A stretch of DNA of 64,000 nt from Panopea generosa (lineage: Eukaryota > Mollusca > Bivalvia > Adapedonta > Hiatellidae), in assembly GCA_029582155.1 (NCBI GenBank), contig CM055901.1, positions 22,965,186 to 23,029,185 of the forward strand, given 5' to 3'. Shown one piece after another: positions 29,301 to 36,043 of this stretch (its first letter is position 1; each line of letters begins with the position of its first letter). The notes under the pieces were generated by a model, which did no database searches, had not been told where the DNA came from, and worked only from the letters and a program-made list of their open reading frames with translations. Made by a program: the position numbers and the translations under genes.

Positions 29301-31851
29301 ATATGACAGAGGATCCCGAAACACTGTCAAAATAGATACATATGACAGAGAATCCCGAAACACTGTCAAAATAGATACATATGACAGAGAATCCCGAAAC
29401 ACTGTAAAAATAGATACATATGACAGATAATCCCGAAACACTGTCGATTAGATACATATGACAGAGGATCCTGAAACACTATCAAACTAGATACATATGA
29501 CAGAGGATCCCGAAACACTGTCAAAATAGATACATATGACAGAGGATCCCGAAACACTGTCAAAATAGATACATATGACAGAGAATCCCGAAACACTGTA
29601 AAAATAGATACATATGACAGATAATCCCGAAACACTGTCGATTAGATACATATGACAGAGGATCCTGAAACACTATCAAACTAGATACATATGACAGATG
29701 ATCCCGAAACACTGTCAAAATAGATACATATGACAGAGGATCCCGAAACACTGTCAAAATAGATACATATGACAGAGGGTCCCGAAACACTGTCAAAATA
29801 GATACATATGACAGAGGATCCCGAAACACTGTCAAACTAGATACATATGACAGAGGATCCCGAAACACTGTCAAAATAGATACATATGACAGAGGATCCT
29901 GAAACACTGTCAAAATAGATACATATGACAGAGGGTCCCGAAACACTGTCAAAATAGATACATATGACAGAGGATCCCGAAACACTGTCAAACTAGATAC
30001 ATATGACAGAGGATCCCGAAACACTGTCAAAATAGATACATATGACAGAGAATCCCGAAACACTGTCAAAATAGATACATATGACAGAGGGTCCCGAAAC
30101 ACTGTCAAAATAGAAACATATGACAGAGGATCCCGAAACACTATCAAACTAGATACATATGACAGAGGATCCCGAAACACTGTCAAAATAGATACATATG
30201 ACAGAGAATCCCGAAACACTGTCAAAATAGATACATATGACAGAGGATCCTGAAACACTATCAAACTATATACATATGACAGAGGATCCTGAAACACTAT
30301 CAAATTAGATACATATGACAGAGGATCCCGAAACACTATCAAACTATATACATATGACAGAGGATCCTGAAACACTATCAAACTATATACATATGACAGA
30401 GGATCCTGAAACACTATCAAACTATATACATATGACAGAGGATCCTGAAACACTATCAAATTAGATACATATGACAGAGGATCCCGAAACACTATCAAAC
30501 TAGAAACATATGACAGAGGATCCCGAAACACTGTCAAAATAGATACATATGACAGAGGATCCTGAAACACTGTCAAAATAGATACATATGACAGAGGGTC
30601 CCGAAACACTGTCAAAATAGATACATATGACAGAGGATCCCGAAACACTATCAAACTAGATACATATGACAGAGGATCCCGAAACACTGTCAAAATAGAT
30701 ACATATGACAGAGGATCCCGAAACACTATCAAACTATATACATATGACAGAGGATCCTGAAACACTATCAAACTAGATACATATGACAGAGGATCCTGAA
30801 ACACTATCAAAATAGATACATATGACAGAGGATCCTGAAACACTGTCAAAATACAAACATATGACAAAGGTAACACACCACTTTCAAAATACATACATAT
30901 GACAAAGGTCACCCACCAATGTTAAAATACATACAAATGACAAAGGTAACACGCCACTTTCAAAATACATACATATGGCAAAGGTCACCCACCACTGTCA
31001 AACTTCATATAGACGACCGAGGGTCACCAAACACTGTCAAACTGCATATAAATGACAAAATGGAAACCTTATATTAAAGGTTAATTAACATAATTTCTAT
31101 ATGAATAAATCGCCACTAACTGCATTATCTTGTTTGATGTATAAAAATAATTAATTCCATAATGTGTAAATTCGTGTTAACATTCAGTGTGACCATCGTG
31201 ACAATATTAAAGATAACCATCAAAATTAAAGCATACCCTTATGAATAATCCAATATATTGTCGTGAAACCATAATAATATGACATACAGCGTGTAGTAAA
31301 ATGTGATATTTATACTTTACAGGTATGTAGCAATATCCGTCAGTGAAATTGGTCGTCTAACAATTGAAGCTAAAAAACGGCTCGTGAAAGAGAAAATAAA
31401 GAGAGCTTTACAAAGAGAAACTTCCGTGCTTTTCTTTTATGCTATTTGCCCAAAGAAAGATACATTTCTTACAATATTCGAGTGCACAACTCCAGGAAGA
31501 TTCAAGAGACGAAGTGAGTTTTGGGAAAACGAGGGATTTCAGTTTCATCCGCAAATCAGACATTCCGGTCATTTTGTTGCTAAACCAAATCAACAATTCT
31601 ACTTTTTGATATCTGGAAATTTGCAGTTTGTTGGGGAAAACAGCAAACGATTGTTGCTTACGTTTAATCCAAGATCACATAAGTACCAGTCGTTCTATCT
31701 GAGAAGATTGAATAAGAAAGAACCATTGATAGGGGAAATACAAGTTTTAACTACGTTGGAAACTAAAGAGGAAGATGATAAAATGGAAGACACGCTTGTC
31801 ACAAATATACCGATGGAAGTGCCAGTGAACAGTAAATGTTTACTGTCGTGA
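778..31851 (+). CDS. Ankyrin-repeat / ZU5-ZU5-UPA protein gene (24 exons seen, 5' end missing)
   Basis: This is a multi-exon gene read by joining AG/GT-bounded exons that stay in one frame. About 1068 residues are visible. Seventeen exons encode one ankyrin repeat each, starting at the D-G-x-T-P-L-H-x-A-A turn and first helix. A 30-residue insert exon, a basic linker (around residues 594-630), ZU5-N (about 635-770), ZU5-C (about 770-892) and UPA (about 893-1050) follow. The ZU5-N, ZU5-C and UPA order is that of ankyrins and PIDD. By family knowledge such proteins are intracellular scaffolds or death-complex platforms; the role here is unknown. His-Phe-Ser at residues 890-892 matches the self-cleavage motif of PIDD and UNC5CL. 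No initiator exon, promoter or death domain is seen. It could be a divergent ankyrin or a lineage-specific ankyrin/PIDD-like protein. The exon structure is well supported; function and the 3' end are not. Confidence 0.85.
841..938 (+). repeat. 49-bp tandem duplication of exon A 3' end and donor
   Basis: Two adjacent copies of 49 bp carry the last 12 codons of exon A plus its splice donor. The second copy has TGT changed to TAT and keeps an intact gtaagc, so two equivalent donors lie 49 bp apart. Use of the second donor would shift the frame by one base. Confidence 0.85.
1515..2035. repeat. Interspersed repeat with ~400-bp internal periodicity
   Basis: A segment beginning near a ctatggtttgcatt core recurs about 408 bp later, ending in an (AT)n tract. 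The same composite occurs at 9240-9720 with about 390-bp spacing, and in the second gene copy. It behaves like a mobile or satellite-derived unit with long direct repeats. It has no coding capacity, and its class is not recognised. Confidence 0.6.
2191..2289 (+). CDS. Ankyrin exon B
   Basis: There are 33 codons beginning LGETPLHHACRA, a good ankyrin start. The acceptor is TTCAG and the donor AAT|gtaagt, phase 0/0. The second helix is regular (IVTLSELQADLHARNN). Confidence 0.9.
2667..3010. repeat. 27-bp minisatellite, about 12.7 units
   Basis: Tandem units of ccgtacattgtataccctat plus gtgataa lie in the intron between exons B and C. Units differ mainly by C/T in 'ccctat/ccttat'. Because 27 is divisible by 3 and the unit lacks stops in several frames, both strands carry overlapping open frames of 110-166 codons. 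They are repeat artefacts. Confidence 0.95.
3226..3324 (+). CDS. Ankyrin exon C
   Basis: There are 33 codons beginning ENECAIHVASKFGYW, a divergent but aligned ankyrin repeat. The acceptor is TTTCAG and the donor ACG|gtatat, phase 0/0. Confidence 0.85.
3850..3930 (-). repeat. SINE fragment (family 1 tail)
   Basis: The stretch around ggcatatccattttattgg matches the tails at 8523-8756, 32323-32525 and, on the other strand, 43861-44092. The tRNA-like head is absent or degraded here. Confidence 0.5.
4952..5050 (+). CDS. Ankyrin exon D
   Basis: There are 33 codons beginning KQKQSIHIAAEHGCCDV and ending ADLNAKDK, with the typical second-helix and loop pattern. The acceptor is TTTTAG and the donor AAG|gtttgt. 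Confidence 0.9.
5816..5914 (+). CDS. Ankyrin exon E, with a GC splice donor
   Basis: There are 33 codons beginning DGNRPLHYAAVADQ and ending LGADINAPRK. The acceptor is TTTCAG. The exon ends exactly at 99 bp before gcaagt, so the following intron is of the minor GC-AG type with an otherwise consensus donor. Confidence 0.88.
7019..7117 (+). CDS. Ankyrin exon F
   Basis: There are 33 codons beginning KGLTVIHMAAKDRK and ending LGADCNIENK. The acceptor is AAATAG and the donor AAG|gtaagt. It is a regular ankyrin repeat. Confidence 0.9.
7636..7734 (+). CDS. Ankyrin exon G
   Basis: There are 33 codons beginning AGLFPLYYAALNDD and ending RYGAEVNKLNK. The usual His of the T-P-L-H motif is Tyr. The acceptor is CTTTAG and the donor AAG|gtacgt. 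Confidence 0.88.
8317..8415 (+). CDS. Ankyrin exon H (divergent)
   Basis: There are 33 codons beginning DGEGMLHIMVEEEK and ending KANCYLQNQ. Only the start is clearly ankyrin-like; length, phase and position support it. It is the last exon before the region duplicated beyond the N gap, so no second copy is visible. Confidence 0.75.
8523..8756 (-). repeat. tRNA-derived SINE, family 1
   Basis: On the minus strand the head carries a B-box-like ggttcgagtcc and an A-box-like gtggtcgagtg with a long extra arm, as in class II (Ser/Leu-type) tRNAs. A conserved tail contains ctggatatg-type sequence. The second gene copy begins inside this element at the N gap. Confidence 0.7.
8962..9060 (+). CDS. Ankyrin exon I
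   Basis: There are 33 codons beginning DGETCVHLASKEKQ and ending IGVDLNAKNK. The acceptor is TTCAG and the donor AAG|gtatgg. It is identical in the second copy. Confidence 0.92.
9240..9720. repeat. Second copy of the ~400-bp-period interspersed repeat
   Basis: It shares the core and internal sequence of the 1515-2035 element, including the ggatcctactcatataaagc stretch, with the duplicated core about 390 bp apart. Short open frames here are repeat-derived. Confidence 0.6.
9994..10092 (+). CDS. Ankyrin exon J
   Basis: There are 33 codons beginning EGISALHVATMNGDGG and ending LGANLNFQSK. The acceptor is TTCAG and the donor AAG|gttaca. It is identical in the second copy. Confidence 0.9.
10844..10933 (+). 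CDS. Insert exon K, 30 codons, not ankyrin-like
   Basis: This 90-bp open exon has a good acceptor (CACGCAG) and donor (AAG|gtaaaa), phase 0 on both sides, starting DFRRKHVTFKICNTEW. It is charged and aromatic and lacks the TPLHxAA signature. It is probably a loop or capping insert, or a decayed repeat. Its base composition is richer in GC than the flanks. Confidence 0.6.
10934..11628. other. Intron K-L, unclassified interspersed-looking sequence
   Basis: About 11160-11560 has higher GC than surrounding introns and ends in an AT-rich tail, like the 3' part of a retroelement. No coding domain or terminal repeat could be identified. Confidence 0.25.
11629..11727 (+). CDS. Ankyrin exon L
   Basis: There are 33 codons beginning VGMTPIHLSLLYGHQDV and ending CGADVNLGND, a near-consensus ankyrin repeat. 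The acceptor is TTTAAG and the donor GAC|gtaagt. Confidence 0.93.
12460..12558 (+). CDS. Ankyrin exon M
   Basis: There are 33 codons beginning SGETVFHLAVLYDM and ending MGADRNCKDK. The acceptor is ATACAG and the donor AAG|gtagca. Confidence 0.92.
12897..12995 (+). CDS. Ankyrin exon N
   Basis: There are 33 codons beginning LGRTPLHYAAHTGSL and ending KYGAVITETDN, close to consensus. The acceptor is TTAAAG and the donor AAC|gtgagt. The intron that follows (about 1 kb) shows nothing recognisable. Confidence 0.93.
14047..14151 (+). CDS. Ankyrin exon O, 35 codons, shifted middle
   Basis: It begins EGRQPLHYAAQEGH and ends EINCKDN, but at 105 bp it is 6 bp longer than its sister exons. The second-helix region reads poorly as ankyrin (LLPEITGQNRAVE). 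The +1 frame of the same bases reads better (LCQRLQDKTEL). This suggests two indels that together keep the frame. The second copy has only 104 bp and is frameshifted. Confidence 0.8.
14886..15048. repeat. AAT-rich trinucleotide microsatellite
   Basis: Imperfect runs of aat/ata units lie in intron O-P. They also occur in the second copy at 52304-52465 with small length changes. Long poly-Tyr or poly-Ile open frames on the minus strand are artefacts. Confidence 0.9.
15152..15250 (+). CDS. Ankyrin exon P
   Basis: There are 33 codons beginning NGRTPLHFACEKGM and ending KADVHATDE, near consensus. The acceptor is TTTCAG and the donor GAG|gtatat. The second copy has Val changed to Ala in the second helix. 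Confidence 0.93.
15577..15921. other. ~345-bp segment absent from second copy
   Basis: The second copy joins the flanks of this segment directly within a short T run (near 53075). No transposon termini were recognised, so a deletion at microhomology is as likely as an insertion. Confidence 0.7.
16236..18699 (+). repeat. 105-bp minisatellite of ankyrin exon fragments, about 23 units
   Basis: Each unit holds an intron end (tatatgctactgtag), about 23 codons matching the 5' part of exon Q, and an AT tail with a gtatat donor-like site. Read in the ankyrin frame, a unit starts DG[N/S/T]TAVHIAA and stops at the TAG of the next acceptor. Only the last unit runs into a complete exon (exon Q). A four-unit, 420-bp block is repeated (17541 and 17961). 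105 is divisible by 3, so frames on both strands run open across units. Confidence 0.95.
18700..18798 (+). CDS. Ankyrin exon Q, apparent source of the 105-bp array
   Basis: There are 33 codons beginning NGNTAVHIAAARGCHE and ending NMDKQNK, phase 0/0. The acceptor is CTGTAG, the same as in every array unit, and the donor is AAG|gttttt. The first about 60 bases are shared with the array; the remainder is unique. The second copy has Glu to Ala after GCH. Confidence 0.85.
19731..19829 (+). CDS. Ankyrin exon R (last repeat)
   Basis: There are 33 codons beginning DLKTPLHLAGDTGQ and ending CGCNPNIKDK. It has a strong acceptor (TTTTTTTGCAG) and donor AAG|gtacac. It is identical in the second copy. 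Confidence 0.93.
20419..20525 (+). CDS. Linker exon S after the ankyrin repeats
   Basis: This 107-bp exon starts HDLFPSTYKLQGLIKQ, is rich in Lys/Arg and Ser, and ends in phase 2 (GG|gtacaa). It resembles the basic linker between an ankyrin solenoid and ZU5. The next exon completes the Gly codon. It is identical in the second copy. Confidence 0.8.
21050..21815. repeat. 51-bp minisatellite, about 15 units
   Basis: Units contain gagacacgtgttacagtgat, a ccccacagtgaccacgg part and a variable spacer. Most carry the palindrome acacgtgt, which contains the E-box core CACGTG. The array lies in intron S-T, and a matching array is at 60904-61669. 51 is again a multiple of 3. Confidence 0.9.
22334..22513 (+). 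CDS. ZU5-N exon T
   Basis: This 180-bp exon (phase 2 in, phase 2 out) reads MVSSGKAAEFEKLGITVTL, then CTPVSPIIFFHRTP. This fits the start of the first ZU5 domain of ankyrins, where a Gly-Gly or Gly-Lys turn precedes a beta strand and a PxxC-type turn. The acceptor is TTTTACAG; the donor is CAG|gtttga. Confidence 0.85.
22580..22650 (-). repeat. tRNA-derived fragment
   Basis: The minus strand contains ggattcgatccccgaccgag, resembling a tRNA B box and T arm, with no complete tRNA fold. It is probably a SINE remnant; it is also in the second copy. Confidence 0.4.
22986..23095 (-). repeat. SINE fragment (family 1)
   Basis: The aacgccattgtca...atatccccagttttattgg sequence matches the tail of the SINE at 8523-8756. 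It is present in both copies. Confidence 0.5.
23309..23373. repeat. (TA)n microsatellite
   Basis: About 32 TA units lie here. The second copy has a (CT)n run of about 19 units followed by a short (TA)n at the same place, so the locus is highly variable. Confidence 0.95.
23830..23983 (+). CDS. ZU5-N exon U
   Basis: This 154-bp exon completes a Ser codon, then reads DVYEVRVLRLDRACTLMVEV, followed by PMDG and LRTTDGTEYKEF. In ankyrin ZU5-N the equivalent is the 'GPVIVEIPH ... LRSENGDSWKEH' region. The donor is GGG|gttcgt. The frame passes in phase 0 to exon V. Confidence 0.85.
24258..24440 (+). repeat. tRNA-derived SINE, family 2
   Basis: It has an A-box-like ggctagttcagtcggtaac, a B-box-like gagttcgaatcacc and a non-tRNA tail with ttaactgcttagcggatcc. 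A relative lies at 27003-27245. It starts just beyond the end of the sequence available for the second copy. Confidence 0.65.
25321..25761 (+). mobile_element. MITE-like element, left arm of an inverted pair
   Basis: It is about 441 bp, bounded by ctcacaccgctatta and its inverse taatagtggtgt. It has no coding potential. A second copy lies inverted at 25997-26472, so the pair makes a large foldback in intron U-V. Confidence 0.7.
25997..26472 (-). mobile_element. MITE-like element, right arm of the inverted pair
   Basis: It is about 476 bp, inverted relative to 25321-25761 and bounded by ctcacaccactatta and taatagtggtgtgag. Similarity is visible along the whole arm. It ends about 108 bp before the ZU5 exon V. 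The 235-bp loop holds degenerate 'aactggaacatgtat' short repeats. Confidence 0.7.
26581..26772 (+). CDS. ZU5-N end / ZU5-C start, exon V
   Basis: This 64-codon exon, phase 0/0, begins VPVFVGKLPIAKDTVHKFAV. It then reads IGTDGGTVISEVDRRIRIEV and PSQAFHDD. The last part is the hallmark ZU5 opening (GGxVxS...VxIxVPxxAxxDD). 'VHKFAVVV' sits where PIDD carries its first His-Phe-Ser; here it is Lys-Phe-Ala, as in ankyrins. The acceptor is TTATTCAG; the donor is CAG|gtatgt. Confidence 0.92.
27003..27245 (+). repeat. tRNA-derived SINE, family 2
   Basis: The tRNA-like head has ctcggtcggttacgcgtctg (A-box region) and gtgagttcgaattccc (B box). The tail contains gttatcagttacttgcgg and a ggatcc/gttaact motif shared with 24258-24440. 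Confidence 0.7.
27471..27736 (+). CDS. ZU5-C exon W ending in the HFS motif
   Basis: This 266-bp exon has phase 0 in and phase 2 out (TT|gtaagc). It covers the rest of ZU5-C, with THGAQPDKKVQVQLPLHSE, DMLVFSVDNELD, WNVVQSYWRIQNQ and VTFSISHFSL. The arrangement follows ankyrin ZU5-C up to the strand 'VSFTTNVSARFWL'. His-Phe-Ser (27726-27734) lies at the last codons of the exon, at the position of the second PIDD cleavage site. Confidence 0.92.
27781..31055. repeat. 39-bp minisatellite with 78-bp dimers at its 5' side, about 80 units
   Basis: It fills about 90% of intron W-X. To about 28440 the period is 78 bp (two diverged 39-bp halves); from there to about 30900 it is 39 bp, with a core such as aaacactgtcaaaatagata and catatgacagaggatcc. 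The far 3' edge is degenerate. The minus strand has an open frame of 450 codons repeating a 13-residue unit (FRDPLSYVSILTV). It is open only because 39 is 3x13. Confidence 0.95.
31323..31851 (+). CDS. UPA-domain exon X with stop codon
   Basis: The exon completes Leu, then reads YVAISVSEIGRLTIEAKKRL, VLFFYAICPKKDTFLTIFEC, GHFVAKPNQQFYFLISGNLQ and IGEIQVLTTLE. These match the UPA order in ankyrins (VVFAK..., RCFCMTDD, GKPIYVDCFGNL, GRLSF). It ends TLVTNIPMEVPVNSKCLLS and TGA. That TGA overlaps a consensus donor (TC|gtgagt), so an alternative continuation is possible. The acceptor is TTTACAG. Confidence 0.88.
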
Positions 31852-32040
31852 GTTAACCTTATAGAAGTATTGGGGAAAAAAGCATGACAAATTAAAAAAA
31901 AAAGATAGAATGGAAGATAGAGGACATAAACCCTAGGGTTATAACATTATTTAGAGGTTGTACAATTTAACGATTTGTTATTTTTTTGATTATTTAATAT
32001 CTTAAGATAATTTATTACTGTTAAGGTAATCAAAAAGAAA

Positions 32041-32046
32041 AATAAA
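32041..32046 (+). promoter_or_regulatory. Candidate polyadenylation signal AATAAA
   Basis: It lies 190 bp after the exon X stop, at a plausible distance for a short 3' UTR. AATAAA is common by chance in such AT-rich DNA. Confidence 0.4.
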
Positions 32047-32322
32047 AGATTTGTCTCTCTGTCTATGCCGTGAACCTATGGTATGCATTTAAGACATCAG
32101 TGTCTCATTTCCTCAGATATTAACAACTCAATTTTATTATATAACATTTAACATAACATTGCTTTATCCATGTTTATAACAAAATAAGAGTGTTAGATTT
32201 ATGTGTGTCCGAGTTAACATTATGAGGGAATTGTGTGTTATAGATGGATTATTGCAATAAAATAACATTTAACATACAGTTTGGAGTTTATATAAAAGTT
32301 AATTTATTGTGTTTAACGTTTT

Positions 32323-32525
32323 TTTAATGGGTTTCACGCCATTTTGAACACATTTCAGGTTTGTATGGCATACCCAGTTTTATTGATGGAGAAAAAAACT
32401 CAAAATGAATCTGATACCGTTCTTTCGCAAGTAATTGGTAACTTCTCACATAATGTTTTTTGGAGAGAGCGGGACTCGAACCTACAACGTTAATGGTAAG
32501 AGTTCAGTGATCTTAAACAACTTGG
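32323..32525 (-). repeat. tRNA-derived SINE, family 1
   Basis: It shares the tail (ggcatacccagttttattg) and B-box region (ggttcgagtcccgc on the minus strand) with the SINE at 8523-8756. The A-box end is decayed. Confidence 0.65.
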
Positions 32526-33616
32526 CAAAAAAAAAAATGTCAGCAAAATTAAACAAAATTCTTCTTTTTGTTTGTTAATGAGTTAATGAGAAAGCATTTG
32601 AGTCCTTTACAGTAATTGAACTTCTCAATTTAATGAAGCTTGTCCACGTTATAAAACCGTTTTCATGATCAACTCAAAATTCGTACTCAAATACAATTTT
32701 TAGGAATCATATAAAATCAATTGTTAAGTAAAGCACATTCACTGGATCAACCTCGAAATTTAATGTATTAAAGGGATTATATTGGCAAGTAACACAAACA
32801 TGCTGTTAATCCAGACTTTTCCTGTATGCAGGTGCACAAAATAATGCTTATGTATTGACGTATAACATTTATTTACTTGAAAGTCGTCAAATTAACAGTA
32901 ACTGAATATTGGCCAAAACTTTAATACGTCCCGAAATAAAGTATTGCGCAATGTTTACATTGAACTCCGTAAACTTCCCGAACAAAACCTCGAAAACGAG
33001 ATCGGGAACGATTCTTCACGATGTTATCCAATGATTGATCGGAAACCCGAAAGCAGTTCGTTGAAAATGACAAATGTAAACAAAAACAAAAACGTGGCTT
33101 CATAAACACGATGTTTGTAATAAAGAGGTTATGCAATAAGACACATTAGACGCGTATATATCTTAGTTATAAGTGTATCTTCATGCTGGGCGTGTGTATT
33201 TAGGAAAGGGAAATGCCGGGAATATGCCAATATAATCCCTTTAATGCAGATATGAGATATAAAATTACAGGTATTTACATTTATTTTGTTATATTGAGTC
33301 CATTCTCCTTCGTGGAACAGAGTAGTTTTTTAGAATACGTACAAGGCAAGCTTGTTTGTGGTTACTAGTACCTATGTTCTCCAAAAGGCATATATAAAAC
33401 TAGAATCATAGGCAAGTTTGAAGTTGACCATAAGCATGTGACAGTCAATATTGAAATAACAAGCGCGACCTTTTCTTAGTTTCGTTGTGGCAACCCTTTG
33501 TTACACTAGGTGAACCCGTTTTATAATCAATTGACAATAAATGAACAAAACATACGCTTAATTTAACAATTGTTACACTAAACACTTAGTCATTCCAACG
33601 ATAAGTATAGTTTTTG

Positions 33617-33882
33617 GTTACACTAAGGGTTATTTATAACCACAACCCTTATATAAATAAATAATAGTTATTCCGACGATAAGTACAGTTTTTGGTTACA
33701 CTAAGGGTTATTTATAACCACAACCCTAAGTGTAATAAAATAATAGTTATTCCGACGATAAGTATAGTTTTTGGTTACACTAAGGGTTATTTATAACCGC
33801 AACACTTAGTGTAACAAATTAAGTAACAAAGTAAGTTTTTGTTACACTAGGGGTTATTTATAACCACAACCCTTAGTGTAAC
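33617..33882. repeat. Tandem hairpin repeat, four units of about 78 bp
   Basis: Each unit contains gttacactaagggtt, a spacer of about 12 bp and aacccttagtgtaac, so every unit can fold on itself. The first unit has a degenerate right arm. Related single arms occur near 33500 and 34290. Confidence 0.8.
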
Positions 33883-34319
33883 AAAATAAGTTTATGTGGA
33901 AGTGAATTGGTGAAGAGAAATAAGCAAAATAAACCACACAGTCACTGAAACAACTTTTAGTTGGTAAGGCTTCTTATTTTTTGTTTTAATATTATCTTTA
34001 TTCCGATATTGCACAACATATTTACAGTTACTTTTGTAAGATGAATTAAACACGACAAAAATTAACAATATCAAAACGACATGAATGTCCCACCCTTTGT
34101 CAATTTATTTCTTAATGGTGACATTGACCCCTGAATCCAGAAACACAAACTCGTCCCAGCTATCTTGGTTCTGAACTCCTTTATGAAGTTTCATCAACAT
34201 TAGACTAGAAATCAGGACGGGGAAGCAGTAATGGTAATTTCTATTTAAGTAAGGATGACATTGACCTTGACCCGAAAAATCGATACAATTGTTACACTAT
34301 GGGTTTTTGTTACACTATG

Positions 34320-36040
34320 GGCTACCACAATGCGTTTTGATTTTTTTTTTATATTTTTGAAAACTGGGATATTGAATTTCAGGCTATAAAATAATGTTCT
34401 TTTGCATACATTTTCTTATATATTAAACAAAGATGTATCAAAATCAATGCGATGATGATCATTGGAGGAAGATTGCAACTTCAGATGAGTTGCCTAAAAA
34501 ATATATATGTCAAACAAGAGACGTAGTTTTCAAAGCAAACGTTTACAACAACAGAATAAAACATAAATAGGTATCACAGCCTTCGATCGGTAGTAGAAAA
34601 CCTGTCACTAAGGAGTTTACACCTGATAACGATGGCACTAAACTTCGTCTTTCAAACATCGTCACTTCATAAAATGAAAAACTGTAACTAAAAGTTGTCC
34701 CGCTAGCCATTTTTGTTACAAATATGACAGTTAACTACAAATGGTCAAGCAAATAATTCTATGTATACTGAAAGGATAAAGCAAATAGGCATTTCATTTG
34801 ACAAAATAATATATGGAATATTTTAAAACTGTAAATATCGCTTAAAACAGTTTGATAATATGGCTACCAAATATATATATAAATGAAAGAAGTGATGTGC
34901 AACTGACCTAGCAGGAAACATACCTCAAGAGAATAACAATTAAGGGTACAACCAGACGGAGACGAATATACAGTACGTTGACCATTCACTCCTATTTATA
35001 ACAAATAATGATTAAAGTAACAATGAAATGACACAGGCTGCTACGAATCGTCTAAACGCACCATCATAAATTCAGGTAGAGGACAAATCATATTTCAAAA
35101 ATGTTATAAATGATATTATATACAGAAATGAGTGGTTACAGAATTAAGAAAATACATAACGTAAATTTGAATAACTGTTGCCCTGGTTTTAGGTGATTGT
35201 TTTCGTAACAAAGATATTTGGTGGTTAGTTACAACTCAAAACAGAGACACATCCTCAAGCAAAACGAATAAGTCGAGAAATGTAACATTTAAGGTTCAGC
35301 TCCCATGCATCGTAATGAGGAAAGTAACCAATATCTAACATTTACCTCATTTTTTTTTGCCACAGTGTTTTTGTGTCTATCAAATCATTGTTAAAAGAGA
35401 GATTCGAGTACCGAAATGTAGTTTCAGGGTTAGAAATGTGTGCTTCGTTGAACTAGTACTCACTAGGATAAATATTGACTATCATTTAAGTGGAAATTTC
35501 AGATGAATTCATATATTCTAATGGTATTATCACCTGCCTGTGTATATCGCAAAAAAACTTTCCCCTTCGTATCAATGTAAAAACATTCTTCGACAAATGA
35601 TGTCATTGGTACGCATAGATCTGCCTACTATGTGTCTAAAAACATATTGAATAAATACAATTTTTATTCAAAAGAAATGGTAAGGATTCATGAATAAATC
35701 AGTCAATATTAAGCATTTGCAAAAATGATGAGGTCGAAATTACTTGCATAGAATGTTGTTGAAAAAAAACCATATAATTTATTTTCATAAGTGCTGTAAT
35801 CTCCGCTTTAATTAAAACATTGTTAAAATATAACATAATGTTTCAGAGTACATACATTGTACGTATTGTGCGTGTTGTGCGTATTGTGCATTGTGCGTTA
35901 TTTGTTTCCCCGTTTTAAGTACATCAACGGGAGAAGTAGATCCATGATAGCAACACCCATACAAAATATAAATATAGCAACGATAGAATATAAAACTGTG
36001 CAGTGACAATTAAGATCGCCACACTTAAGTGACCAGTTGT
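34320..36040. other. No gene recognised
   Basis: It is AT-rich with only short open frames, and no conserved domain or complete element. A short ttgtgcg-type repeat lies near 35870-35900. Confidence 0.5.
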
Positions 36041-36043
36041 AAA

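Noticed and set aside
29560..30912. 450-codon minus-strand open frame with 13-residue repeats
   Set aside because: It is the translation of the 39-bp intronic minisatellite and stays open only because 39 is a multiple of 3. It lies antisense within the intron between two solid exons.
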